A DNA stretch of 64,000 nucleotides from Morchella semilibera (taxonomy: Eukaryota > Ascomycota > Pezizomycetes > Pezizales > Morchellaceae), in the NCBI GenBank assembly GCA_009192285.1, contig WBVU01000021.1, positions 124,001-188,000 of the forward strand. Direction: 5' to 3'. Of this stretch, positions 11,200 to 22,230 are shown piece after piece. How positions within the stretch are numbered: position 1 is the stretch's first letter; every line of letters begins with the position of its first letter. The translations under genes and the position numbers were made by a program. The notes beneath the pieces are model-generated. The model was not told the DNA's origin. It was given only the letters and a program-made list of their open reading frames with translations, and ran no database searches.

Positions 11200-11420
11200 T
11201 CGGGGTCTCCCAAGGTGTAATCCGGGGGTATTCCGACGAAAACTCGTCTTTTGACGAAAATTAATCGTTCGACCCCGTCGCCTGACTCGTCGTCTGACGC
11301 TTTTGCTTGGTGCTGTAGTTTAACTTTGTCGTCTGGCCTTGTCGAAAGACTATAGTACTTCGTTTCATTTCGTCGATAGCCTGTAGTTTCGTCTTTTTAC
11401 TAATTTATGCCGTTTTACCA
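11200..11420. repeat. Left subterminal TCGTC/GACGA-rich block
   Basis: Many TCGTC, GTCGTCTG and GACGAAAA words in both orientations within about 220 bp of non-coding DNA. The matching block at 21990-22230 is rich in the reverse-complement word. CACTA- and KDZ-type elements are known to carry such subterminal repeats as transposase-binding sites. Confidence 0.5.
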
Positions 11421-12118
11421 CCTCTTTCCTCATCATTCACTCTCTAGTTTCCCCATGCTTTACTTGCGACGAACCCCGACGTTAAATGGCTCAAATTCCG
11501 ACGATGTTCTGACGATATCTAACGGAAATCGTGCATGCACGACGATCGGGTGTAGGTTTTTAGACGGGAGTTTTGCACGTCGAGAGGATATCCGACGTGT
11601 GTAGATGACCACAGACGGCTCTACATACATCACCTTTGAGTCGAGTGATCTCACATGAAGGACTCTAATGCATTCAAATATCTATGTACATTTATCGTCG
11701 AACGCGCTTTCTATTTGGCCTAACTAGGTTCCGTCTTTTACGTCCTCTTTTATTCATGATATCCCCTGTAGTCGACTCACCGTGTTCCTCCTCCTCATTG
11801 TCTTCCTCCTCCGTGACGTCCCTGGGTGCTTTGGATTCATTCACTTCGTCCACCTGACTTTCTCCCTGATCACTTTCGTCGTAAGCTTCATTCATACAAT
11901 AGTCACCTGCCTCGCCGTCGTCGTTTTCGACTCTTTATTAGAATCTAGAACCAGTTCTTCATCGTCTTCCAAGTCCTCGCCTATCTTTCGTCGGAGATCC
12001 GCCAACAAACTGTTCACCCCCGGGTCGATGATTGCCTCCCGACTCTCTCTGCCGACGATTTTCGCGGTGGTCGTTCTATTGATCCGTTTTGTTATTTCAC
12101 GGCGGATATTAGCTATCA

Positions 12119-13671
12119 TCAAACCTGACATTCTTCGTCGGGAAACGATCGTTCCCACGTTCGCATATGTCTTTCAAAGATCACTAATTCGAGACGTCAT
12201 TAGTTACTACGTTAGGAAAGGCTTTATTATGGAGTCACCTACCGCCACAATAATCCCTATTAAAGACGCCGTTCCTCCAGTTGCTACCCCCTAAGACGCA
12301 AACCCTGAGGGCGTGGTAGATCGCCGTAGATACTAAACAGATAAACGTCCGATTGATATATCCGCTAAACTCTGGATGCTTAATAGCGATCCCACGATTA
12401 GTCTTGTAGTAGCAGTACACGATAAAGCGGGGTATCTGCGGTGCGGCAAAGTGCCATTGAGCAGGCTGATTTCGTCAGTTAGAAACACACGTTTGATAAA
12501 CGACGAATTGCATGGGATATATAACCTCGTAGTGGTCAGGATCACAATTGAACCTATCCCCTGCTAATAGATATTTGACCCGTTCTTTGGCCCTCTCTGT
12601 GGTAAGACCTTCTAACTGGTAGTACGATTTGATGATACTCTTCGCCTTTTCCATCATGTGAGAGCGAGCACGTTGATGGAAAAATCGTACCTGACTCTCG
12701 AGGCTCAAAGTTAATTCGCCCTCCTGATCCTCTGTTGCCCGATCCCACGACTTTTTGACCATACTTCTCAGCTCAAGTACTGAAGGGAGGGGATTGGTGA
12801 AAAGGGTATCTTTCGTTATATCCCATCCTGCCTTCTCCAATAAAACTCTGTGAGAAACGTCAAATCGCCCAAGATCTCTCCGTCTCTCACCTCTTTTGGC
12901 TGTAAGGAGCCCCGAAGAAAGGTCAATCGACGATTCCCTCCTCCCTGAAACCGACTTTTCTCCTTGGCTATGTTCCTGACTGCTGCTTGAGGGTGGCCTA
13001 AACGACCCGGGACTCAGTGATCGACTTTCGAGGGCGATTAATGTGCTTCCCCGACGGTGGCGGCTTGGTGTAGGGAATGCGTCTCCCGGCGAACACTCCT
13101 GTGGTTGGGAAGATTTGGCACTCTGGCGATAGCGGTGGCTCGGTGCAGGCAATTCGTCTTTCGACAAACTCTGGCGTGATTGAGATGATCCCAGGTCCTG
13201 GGGACGACGGCGGATAGGCGTAGGTAATGCGCGTTTTGACGCAATGTCCTGAGATTGAGGTATTTCTGGTGGAGGACTTGAAAGTGGGGAGGTGGACGCT
13301 CTTCTAACAGGAGGCTTCCTGACCTTGGCTAAAGACCTTTCTCCATGAAGTTTTAAATCTATATTTGTTGAGGCTCTCTGTGATGGTCCCTCGTCACCCG
13401 AAGTTTGTGACTCATCGTTCACCCGTCTGCGTCTTTGCGAGGAAGATCCTGATGTTTGGTGCTCGTCGTTTACCGCTTGCCTACGTGTCTGCGAGGAAGG
13501 TCCTGAGGTCCACCTCGTCGATTGGCCTGGAAAAGTGCTGGGAACCTCCTGTGATGAGTGCACCTGTCGTCGCCCGGCGATTTGCTTACCTTTTTTACCT
13601 CTGTTAACAGGCGTTTGTTGAGAAGGCGTAGTTTCGCTCCCGTTGAATGGATCTGGCAGTCGTCGTGGCAT
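12119..13671 (-). CDS. Plavaka-element accessory protein 1, unknown function
   Basis: Exon 1 (13671 to about 12480) encodes some 395 residues: a Ser/Pro/Arg/Gln-rich, probably disordered first 270 residues, then a folded-looking part with RFDVSHRVLLEKAGWDITKD and RVKYLLAGDRFNCDPDHYEV. A likely intron (about 12429-12480, ending CAG) leads to an exon reading IPRFIVYCYYKTNRGIAIKH and VSTAIYHALRVCVLGG, then a second intron (GTAGGTG...TTAG) and a short last exon ending near 12119. I do not recognise the family. It lies on the opposite strand to the transposase and shares the element's CGTCG-rich composition, so it is probably element-encoded. Exon ends are approximate. Confidence 0.5.
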
Positions 13672-14251
13672 CGTCGGAATCTGATCGTCGGAATATGGTC
13701 GTCGTATGATACAAAGAGTTGGAAATCAACCCGGGGGGGGGGGCGGGGGTATGAGCAAAAAAGAGGTGGCGAGGGATGGGGATGGGGTGGGGCGGAGTGA
13801 CGTACGAGTGTAATAGCGAAATAGGATGGACGGTGATCTCATTAATACGTACATGTAGGGATCCAAGTAAGATATCTGACTAGCAGATGGTAAACGCCCC
13901 ACCATCCTAAACGCCTAGTGTGAATATAACTAGCTATCCCAAAACGAAATAGCGCAAAAGACTAGCACAGTTCTGTATTCTAATGTAAGCTCAAGCAGTC
14001 GATACATTCACATGTATATATCGACGTACCACTAGGATGATATATTATGCCATAGTCCAGCGACCAAATCCACAAACGACCAAATCCAAATCCAAAAAAA
14101 AAAAAAAGCAGAAGCTAAGGAAAGCGATGAGCATATCAAAAAAAGACTAAGGCAAACAAAGGGTTGAGCTACTGAAAAATAGAGAAACGTAGAGAAGTCA
14201 CAAAAGGACCAAGAAATAACTTACAAACGACGAAGCTAGGGGGGATTAGTT
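13672..14251. other. Intergenic spacer inside the Plavaka element
   Basis: A/T-richer spacer between the two accessory genes with a G11-type tract near 13731 and an A13 tract near 14095. No gene seen. Confidence 0.4.
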
Positions 14252-16566
14252 CTACCCTTCGTCTGTTTCCCTCGCCCCACTACTACTACTCGAAGGAACA
14301 GGTGATAAACTTGAAATGCTTGAACAATCATAGTTGGATACGGTAGGAGGTGGAGGAGCCCGGACCAAAGACGACCACCGGCTAGGCTGGTCATTCGACG
14401 ACCACTGACCAGGCCGACTAGGAGTCGATAGGGAGGATGAGAGGGGTGGAGGAGGAAGGGGTGTCGGGCGTGATTTTGGTGTAGAAGAGGACGGGGGAGG
14501 GGCTATAGCTGTTAAGGGAATAGGTGCTGCAAAGCCGGGCTCTGGCGATTCGAATGTATCAATATCTCTATATACCGACGAAGCACCGGACTCTGGTAAT
14601 TCGATAGGGTTATGCTCTGGTGAAGATGATGATAGGGATATAGTAGTAAGTTCCGACGACGGCGAAAGGGCCAGGTCAGGTGAAGTTATTGATTTAAGTC
14701 CTATCTTAATTGGTGTTGAAGAAGGCCCTGCCCCCATTCGTGCAGTTCCGCTGACATGTAAGGATATGGATTAGCCGTCTATCTTCTTTCTTTCCTTCGG
14801 TCGTCCGACTCACGTTGTAGCAGTCCCCCTCGTCCCCAGCGGCAGTGCCCTCCCCTTCCCCGTCCCACTCCTCCCGCCCGTGTTATTCCCCTTCCCCGGC
14901 GCCTTCCCCTTCCCCTTCCCCCTCCCCTTCCCCTTCCCCTTTGCAGGTGCCTTTCCCTTTCCCTTGCTCTGGGGGTTCTTATCCCCCTCGTCATCCTCCG
15001 GGTCGTCATCCCCCGAATCGTCATCCTCCGGGTCTTTCTCCTTCGGGTGGTCGTCCTCCAGGTCGGCCTCCGGGTCGTCATCGTCCTCCGAGTCGTCCTC
15101 GTCCTCCGGGTCGTCCTCGTCCTCCTCCTCCGGGATCTCATCCACGTCAGTTGCGGGGTCTGTCAGGGCTGGGCTGTTTCTGCCCGGACTCATGATCTTG
15201 GAGTTGAGTCGGTCGACAGTTAGTTGCTCCTTCATCATCTCGCTCCAACTTTCACGAAAGTAGGGAAATGATGGAGGTGGTGGGGTTTGCCTCCCCTGGT
15301 TGTCGGCTTCATGGTAAATTACCATTAGGCGTACTTTGGGCAACGCGGCGCAAGCCCGAAGCCACACCTCGACGTCCTTGTCGGTCTTTAGGAACATATA
15401 ATTCTGCATGAGTGGATACCTCCTTACAGGTCTGGGTGGATTTTTGGGAGAACGAGCGAACTCCTCATCGAGGACGAAGGAGCCTATCAAGTGACGAATC
15501 GGCGGGTATGAGCGCTGATACAGTATCTTATTCTGGCTTCTGAGATGGCGCCGCTCGGCTCTGATCATTCTGACGACTTCCGATATATACGGCCCGCGGA
15601 GCCTTGTGTGACTCAGGATGGGGGTGTCGTTATACGTTTTAGGGGTCCAGTTAGGCATCACCCACTGCGTGTTTCTAACAAAAGGAGCGACGGGAGTGGT
15701 CCGGAAAGCCCTTCCCGCAGCGACATCCGACGTTGACCTACGATACCGACTTGGAACGACTTGAGATATTCCAACAGGCCGGTCAAATAGGGCAGGGTCG
15801 AGGGTGGGTGGGGGCGGAGTTTTATCTGCCTCTTCATCGGTCTCCTCGGTATCGTCGTCCGCTCCATCTCTCCTACCCTTTTGTTTGCCGCCCTTGTGCT
15901 TGGTTTTTTCCTTTGGCTGCTTCTCTTTTAATCGACGCGCCTTGTTCCTCTCCGCCTCAGCGAACTCTTCCTTTTCTGCCTTAGACTTTCGCTTGCAGAA
16001 GTCTTGAAGTATAGAGTTGAATGCCTTTCTGACGAGAGAGCCCTGATAGGTTGCTCGGTCGTCTGGCTGATTCAAGAGATGGGAATATGTGGGCCATGGC
16101 GGATGCGCTTCAAGTCGTTGCTCTACTTTATCCCACTCGGCTTGCTCGGCCTATGTCCTGCTTTTGATGACCTTGCGGAGTAAATAGTCACGCATATCGT
16201 TCATCATATGATGCCATTCAGCCGGAGTTATGCCCAGCATTGCTTTACAGTCGGAGGCAGTTAGCGCCTTCGCCCCCAGCATATCCTGACAAAACTTGTT
16301 AGCAACCCTTCGGCTTCCACAGTAGGAGCTCGGGGCAGGGTCCCTACAGCGTCCCGGCAATCTTCTAACGTCATGCGCAGTATCCAAGGGTCTTCGACCG
16401 GCTCGTTCTTGGCCCTTTGGCCACGTTTTTGTTGTGGTGGCGGCGGCGGCGTCGGCGTTGCAGAATCGCCGGGATTTCCACGAGTATTTGGACGTTTGCG
16501 TTGGGTCTTGGGATTGACCTCTGACTCAGGTAGGGGTCTTTTGTGACCTCTTCTGGGAATCGCCAT
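14252..16566 (-). CDS. Plavaka-element accessory protein 2, acidic and KG-rich
   Basis: Starts at 16566 (MAIPRRGHKRPLPESE) with a basic, PPPPP-containing N-terminus. The main exon (to 14810) carries a conserved-looking core (ITPAEWHHMMNDMRDYLLRK; QGSLVRKAFNSILQDFCKRK; RGPYISEVVRMIRAERRHLR; RPVRRYPLMQNYMFLKTDKD), then a long Glu/Asp tract and a GKGKGK basic tract. A GTGAGT...CAG intron (about 14750-14815) joins it in phase to a Ser/Pro-rich last exon (14252-14749). One in-frame TAG near 16154 and a frame change near 16330 mean that either further introns are present or the gene is damaged. Family unknown. The alternating acidic and basic tails suggest a DNA- or chromatin-associated protein; that is inference. 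Confidence 0.5.
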
Positions 16567-17132
16567 TACGACTAATTTGAAGCGTCGGAGGTTTCGTCGG
16601 ATGTTTGCAGGTTTCGTCGGAAGATGAGGAATGTGGTAAGAAGATGAAGAAGATATCCAAGCGAAGATGGGGCGTCCGACGAGATATATAGAGAGCCGAG
16701 ATCCTCAAAAGAAGAATTATGGTGTGGGGCTCAATTGGGCAACTCCTGTCGAAGAACAAAGCAAACAAAGGAAACATAGTGAATATAAGGCATCTCTTCT
16801 CCGGATTTGGCAAAGAGCTTCGCCAACTTTGATGAATCGTCGGTTGTATATGAGGTTTGTCGGCGAGAGGTGGTGAGCTTAGGCGTCGTGATGAGGTTTG
16901 ATATCAGATGATTCAGAGTCTTGGCACCTACCGATTAGGCGTCGTTTGATATCAGATGATTCAGAGTCTTGGCACCTACCGACTAGGCGTCGTTTGACGA
17001 ATGTCTTGGCTTACGCCTACCAACGTCGATAGGATATCACCGCCTACTCCACCCCCCTTCGCCTAATCGCTCCACCATATAAGCTCTCTACCACGACCTC
17101 ATGAACTCAATACCACCGAACCTATCAAGAAG
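16567..17132. promoter_or_regulatory. Divergent promoter region of the Plavaka element
   Basis: 566 bp between the start of accessory gene 2 (minus) and the transposase ATG (plus). Contains repeated GTCGTCGGA/CGTCGG words, a 48-bp tandem duplication at 16897-16992 and a possible TATA-like CATATAAG at about 17076. Likely drives both transcripts. Confidence 0.5.
16897..16992. repeat. 48-bp tandem duplication before the transposase gene
   Basis: Two units (16897-16944, 16945-16992) starting TTTGATATCAGATGATTCAG differ at one base; a third fragment follows. Its position in the promoter suggests duplicated regulatory sites. Confidence 0.7.
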
Positions 17133-20100
17133 ATGTTTTGCCCATACTGCCCCAGAACATACCGCCGCGTAGGGAATCTCACGAGGCACATTGCCTCCCT
17201 CCACGCAAACGAGGAGTCCGAGGACGAGAACGACCCGCATCAGGATCCAGAGGAAGGCGCAGGACCAGTGGAGATTGGGGCAATTGCCAATTCTGATGAG
17301 GAATGGACGGATTCTGAGGCCGACTCGGTACAGGAATCCGACTTCGATGCCTCCGACGATGAGGATGAAGTTGTTGGGGGGTTGGGCGATAACCAGCGAC
17401 CTCCCGAGTACCCACCCTGCGCGGGAGTACGGCTAGGGCAATCGGAGGGTTACCGGGACCATTTGAAGGATGACTGGGAACCTTGGGCCCCTTTCAAAGA
17501 TGCCGCGGAATGGCGATTAGCCAGATTCTTCTTAGAGCACAAACTAACGTCGTCGTCAATTGACGACTACTTTAATGAGGGTCTACACAAGGCTAAGGCG
17601 GAGGAACGAACGTTCCAATCCGCCTACACCTTCCAAAAGAAGCTAGAGGAAATGGCCGGATCCCCACCAAGTTTCAAATACGGTACAGTCGGGGACGGGA
17701 ATGGCAAAACGACCGAGTTCTATTACCGGGATCCCGTCGAGTGTGCCAGGTATCTACTAGCCCAACGATGCTATGCGGAGGAGATGGTGTATGTCCCAGT
17801 AAAGGTATACGACGAAAAAGGACTGCGGCTTTACTCGGAGATGCATACGGCGGATTGGTGGTGGGGGATGCAAGAAAGACTTGCACCTGGAGCTACCGTC
17901 GTTCCTATCATCTGTAGCTCTGATGTAACTCATCTGACCAACTTCTCGGGGGACAAGAAAAGCTGGCCCGTATATATGACGATAGGCAATATCCCAGGCA
18001 AGGTACGGTCGAAGGCCTCGAGCAAAGCGCATCTCCTCTTAGCCTTACTGCCGGTTCCGCCGAAGGTAATCGGAGATGCGGCGTCTAAGGAGAAAATGCG
18101 ATTACGGGCGTCGGAAACATTGAGGATGGTTATGTCAGTTATCCTCGAGCCTCTAATCAACCTCAACCAGGACTCGGGGGTCATAATGGATTGCGCGGAC
18201 GGCTACCAAAGGCGGTGCTGGCCTGTGCTCGCGGCATGGTTGGCTGACCATATGGAGAACTGCAACATCTTGAGCACCAAATTCAACATGTGCCCCAAGT
18301 GCGAGGTTCCTGTTGATAGACTGGGAGAATACCGGACAGAGCCGACGGAGGCTTACCCCCGGAACCAGAATAACTATCGGCTGATGTACGATGATTACAT
18401 CGCGCTGAAGTCGGTTGACCTGGCGACGAGGGATCAGAAGAGGCGGATAAAGGTGTTGAAACAGTGGTTCGACGCGCGTGGGATACGACCAACCTACAAT
18501 CCCTTCTGGGACCTACCCTACATTAACGCTTACGACCTTCACAGGCCGGATATGCTTCACGTCGTCTACCTGGGAATTCTAAAACATTTGATGGAGTGGT
18601 TGGAGGACTTTCTGAACGAGCATAATCGTTTGGATGATTTCAATATGATCTGGACCCTCATGCCTCCATATCCCGGCTTTGTGCAACCGACGAAACCATA
18701 TCAGGCGATTACTCAATGGCAAGGAAAGGAGATGCGAAACTTCCTGAAGATAGTCCTACCAGCTCTAGCATCAGCCCTCAGAAGGCCAAAGCCAAGTCAG
18801 GTAGGGCCTTTTAAGAGAGCCCTCAGATGCGTCAGATCCCTTGTCAACTGGGCGCTTGTAGCTCAGTACCGTTCCCATAACGATGCAACGATAGATATGT
18901 TGGAGGGATATCTAGAGGATTTTCACAGGACCAAGGGCGTATTCAGGAAATACCGAGCGAGCAGGGAAACCGAGAAACTTGCGGCACAACGACGAAGGGA
19001 GCTCCTAGAGGAGTACGACATAGAATTAGCGAATCTCAACGGGTCATCCGTTGCTAGACAAAGACTTGTCAGTGATCAAAGGCTAAACATGCAGGCGGAA
19101 ATAGACGAAATTCTACGAACAGAATCGCACTTCAACTTTCCAAAGATTCATTTGATGAGCCACTTCACCGAACATATCCGGCAGTTTGGCAACATTCCCG
19201 ACTTTTCGACGGAATCTTGCGAGATGGCGCACAAGGACCAGATCAAAATACCATATCGTCGGAGCAATCGCGTGAATCCGACGATGCAGATATTGCGCAC
19301 GTTCAATAGGGACTACACATTCGCCATGCGGGAGCTAAATCTGATACAGCTAGCTCGAGAGGGGTTTTCTACTGCAGAACTTATCGACAACCTTCGACTA
19401 GGGCCCCCAGCGTTGAGAAACAAACGACGAAAGGCCAGACGAAATTTGGAGGACCTCCGCGACGATCCAGATGTGGAGCTGGAGATGATAGCACCATTAA
19501 GCCTAAGATCGGAAGAGGCAGAGGTTGAAAGGAGGTCAGTTAGCAGCAGGGAGCAAACGACAACGGTGGGAAGGGTGGTTATACCGGGGGCAGAGGCAAG
19601 GCTCGGTTTCTATCTTGGTCGTTACTTCAGGAGGGAACTCAATGTCAGCGCTGAGTATATGCCAGGAAGAATTTGGGAGTGGCAGGTGGAGGTTTTCAGG
19701 CAACTCAACGTGCCGGTACTGCTACATGGCGAAGGCGACGAAAGAGTAGTCCATGCACTTCGCACTACAGGTAGTTTAGACTACAGGGGGTCAGCGCCAA
19801 GAAAGGATTGGGTTTGGTTTCAACAGGGGCCACGAGGACTAAACGATCCACTACAGGGGCTTCGTCCAGCAACGCTCCTGAATGTGTTGAAGTTGAAAGA
19901 CCCGAGACGGAGGAGAGCTAGATTACTCGCGGTGATCCGACCTCTAAAACCGGACTTTCAGGGAGCCACAGATGAGAATCACGGCCTGGTGAGGGTATCA
20001 CCGAGAGCGGCATCATCCGACGATGTTTGGGTAGTTGGTATCAAGTGTATCGTTGGGGCCGCACATCTAGTGCCGGAAACACCGTCGGAGGGGACAAGGA

Positions 20101-20153
20101 GGTGGCTGGTCAATAGCACAATCGACCTGCGTACGTTCAACTTGATATACTAA
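17133..20153 (+). CDS. Plavaka (KDZ superfamily) transposase, full length
   Basis: A single 1006-codon frame without introns. Residues 3-24 form a C2H2 zinc finger (CPYC...H....H), followed by an acidic linker to about residue 90. The central part has signatures of Plavaka transposases: MHTADWWWGMQERLAPGATV and the first catalytic aspartate in PIICSSDVTHLTNFSGDKKSW, then VYMTIGNIPG. A zinc-binding insertion CPKCEVPVDRLGEY follows, then a second acidic region in YDLHRPDMLHVVYLG and a late acidic block FSTESCEMAHKDQIK with conserved His. A C-terminal region of about 300 residues is less conserved. Such enzymes cut and paste DNA via an RNase H-like DDE core. No stop or frameshift is present, and the length matches the family. 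The start is the first ATG and includes the zinc finger. Family assignment is secure; activity is inference. Confidence 0.9.
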   Translation: MFCPYCPRTYRRVGNLTRHIASLHANEESEDENDPHQDPEEGAGPVEIGAIANSDEEWTDSEADSVQESDFDASDDEDEVVGGLGDNQRPPEYPPCAGVRLGQSEGYRDHLKDDWEPWAPFKDAAEWRLARFFLEHKLTSSSIDDYFNEGLHKAKAEERTFQSAYTFQKKLEEMAGSPPSFKYGTVGDGNGKTTEFYYRDPVECARYLLAQRCYAEEMVYVPVKVYDEKGLRLYSEMHTADWWWGMQERLAPGATVVPIICSSDVTHLTNFSGDKKSWPVYMTIGNIPGKVRSKASSKAHLLLALLPVPPKVIGDAASKEKMRLRASETLRMVMSVILEPLINLNQDSGVIMDCADGYQRRCWPVLAAWLADHMENCNILSTKFNMCPKCEVPVDRLGEYRTEPTEAYPRNQNNYRLMYDDYIALKSVDLATRDQKRRIKVLKQWFDARGIRPTYNPFWDLPYINAYDLHRPDMLHVVYLGILKHLMEWLEDFLNEHNRLDDFNMIWTLMPPYPGFVQPTKPYQAITQWQGKEMRNFLKIVLPALASALRRPKPSQVGPFKRALRCVRSLVNWALVAQYRSHNDATIDMLEGYLEDFHRTKGVFRKYRASRETEKLAAQRRRELLEEYDIELANLNGSSVARQRLVSDQRLNMQAEIDEILRTESHFNFPKIHLMSHFTEHIRQFGNIPDFSTESCEMAHKDQIKIPYRRSNRVNPTMQILRTFNRDYTFAMRELNLIQLAREGFSTAELIDNLRLGPPALRNKRRKARRNLEDLRDDPDVELEMIAPLSLRSEEAEVERRSVSSREQTTTVGRVVIPGAEARLGFYLGRYFRRELNVSAEYMPGRIWEWQVEVFRQLNVPVLLHGEGDERVVHALRTTGSLDYRGSAPRKDWVWFQQGPRGLNDPLQGLRPATLLNVLKLKDPRRRRARLLAVIRPLKPDFQGATDENHGLVRVSPRAASSDDVWVVGIKCIVGAAHLVPETPSEGTRRWLVNSTIDLRTFNLIY

Positions 20154-21538
20154 TGTCGTATTTGGTAAGCTCCGTCCTCAATAAGTGATCTAGGATCGTC
20201 GGGTATTAATAGGTGAATAGGTGATGCAGGGGGTTAATCTTTGTTGAATCAACTTGGTCTTTTAGGAGTGTGAAGGCGACGAGAATCTTAGGGTATTGAT
20301 TATTCGAATGCAACACTATTAATGTATTTTTAAAGTACAAACGACGAATGAATATACTACTCCTCTTTCGATAGTGCTAGAAACGATATGGCAGTGCGAG
20401 AAACGTCTATTTGATGCGCCGGCAATGTTTTTGTTCTGTTTCATTTCGCAGCGGCGCCAGTCATTATCCGCGTTTCCCCCAGATATGTACGTCTTTATCC
20501 ACGTGGGTAGTGATAGTAGTGTAATAAGACGTGGAATCTAGATGCCAGATGAAAGACGAGAATCAGAAGACGTGAACCTAACGACGAAGGTCGGAAGAAG
20601 GAGCGAAGGGGCGAAGGGTCTTTAACGCCGGAACGGAAAGCTCTAAGCGGAAAGCAGGGCTAGGGTTTGAAAAGAGGGGTTGTAACCCCCATGTTTTCGC
20701 CTTCATCATCTCTACACACCTTTATCACTACGGCTCCACCCCTACGGCTTCATCTACCCCCCACCCTCCGCCTTAATCTCCATCTTGAGTATCTTCCTAC
20801 GTCCTGCAATTCACATCTGTACTAACGTTTATATAGACTTCAATCCCCTAGAACTACGCTTAAAGGAAACGACGCTTAAAGGTGGGATAACCCCCACTTA
20901 GTCTTTTTTGGATTGATACACGTCCCGACGAGGAAGGGAAGGCAAACAGCAGTCCCTCAAATGACATCTAACGTGGGTACTATTAAACGCCGCTGTACGG
21001 GCAGCCGCGGGTACTAATACAGAGCACTGACATGTATACTGCTGGATGCTTTCCCGACCTTCTGAGGATGCGTGTATGCGTCTGTCAATTTGTGAAAGGT
21101 TTACCTTGAGGTCGGGGCCATGGGAGCACCTGTCTGAAAAGCTCAATGTCCCACGCCTAAGCAGCGTAAAGCACTGAGCCAGGATGCAGGATTAATCTAC
21201 TGGTCGGAAGACCAATGCCTGCCTATCATTCTCGTCTTTCGCGAGCTTGCTCGATAGCCAGACTCAGTCCTTGAGCGGTGCAACTCGACCTCCCCCGATC
21301 AATCCGCATCAAAGGGTCCTCGCATGAGGGTCCAGAGAACGACACAAATCTGAATTAGGGAGTTCAATTTAGTCTAACGTCTTTTTTTTTTTTAAATATA
21401 TATCCCTACGGAAATCCATCACCGAGTCGAGCACGGCAGCGAGGAATCGAGCACGTAGCTAGTTAGGCTTCTACTAGTCGTCGTGGTATCCTATTGGGGG
21501 AGGTATCATCTTTGGGAAATAATTTTTACTATGGGTTC
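20154..21538. other. 3' non-coding part of the Plavaka element
   Basis: About 1.4 kb without a convincing gene. Has a C/T-rich stretch near 20700-20800, short TCGTC/GACGA words, and a T10 tract at about 21383. A minus-strand 82-codon frame (20898-21146) shows no known motif. Confidence 0.4.
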
Positions 21539-21750
21539 TAAGAGCGTCGAAAAACCGATATGCCTTTGTTTCGAAACCTCGGGATCGCGACGAAACGAAT
21601 TTTCGATGTTGGAAACCCCCCCTTTTATGTGTATACATAAAAGGGGGGGTTTCCAACACCTAAAAGGGGGGGGTTTCCAACATCGAAAATTCGTTTCGTC
21701 GCGATCCCGAGGTTTCGAAACAAAGGCATATCGGTTTTTCGACGCTCTTA
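21539..21750. repeat. 212-bp near-perfect palindrome
   Basis: The first about 91 bases (TAAGAGCGTCGAAAAACCGA ...) are repeated as reverse complement at 21660-21750. The arms differ mainly in the length of a C7/G8 run. The centre holds a second, smaller palindrome built from the inner arm (GGAAACCCCCCCTTTT). A transcript from either strand would form a hairpin of about 90 bp. It sits between the transposase gene and the right end of the Plavaka element. Confidence 0.9.
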
Positions 21751-21989
21751 AATATAGATATAGAATACGGCGTTTCATAGAGATTTAATCCTTGAAAATA
21801 TGGCAATATAGAATCAGAAGGGTTTTCAGTGTAACGACGCACCAGGAGCTTTAATCCAATAAACTTTATTCTCCAGAAGACTCATATGGGCATTATCGCG
21901 TGGTGAAAACATGTAGGACCGTGAGGCCAAATGACGGAGTCAATCAAGAGGATCTCGACGAGATCAAACTACTATTCTGATATATCAAG

Positions 21990-22230
21990 GTGAAATAAAA
22001 AGACTGACTCTAACGACTAATCTAACGACAGAGCCAAGAGACGAGGAAAGACGACGAGTCAAAGGACGGGGTCGGGAGACGGGGTCGAAAGACGAGAAAG
22101 GACGACGAATCAAAGGACGGGGTCGAAAGACGATGAAAGATGACGAGTCAGAAGACGGGGTCGGGCGACGAAGTAGAACGACGAGTCGAACGACGAACTG
22201 AGGTTGCAAGACGAGTCGGGAACTAAAATG
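21990..22230. repeat. Right subterminal GACGA-rich block
   Basis: Dense GACGA, GACGGGGTCG and AAGACGA words in about 240 bp, roughly 110-350 bp from the right end of the Plavaka element. Mirrors 11200-11420 in the opposite sense. Confidence 0.55.

Noticed and set aside
11782-12294. 170-codon plus frame in the Plavaka element
   Set aside because: Overlaps minus-strand coding with better motif continuity; Val/Phe-rich composition looks like a shadow.
14845-15263. Plus frames rich in PSPSPS / SSSGSSS
   Set aside because: Complement of the acidic and KG-rich tracts of the accessory gene on the minus strand.
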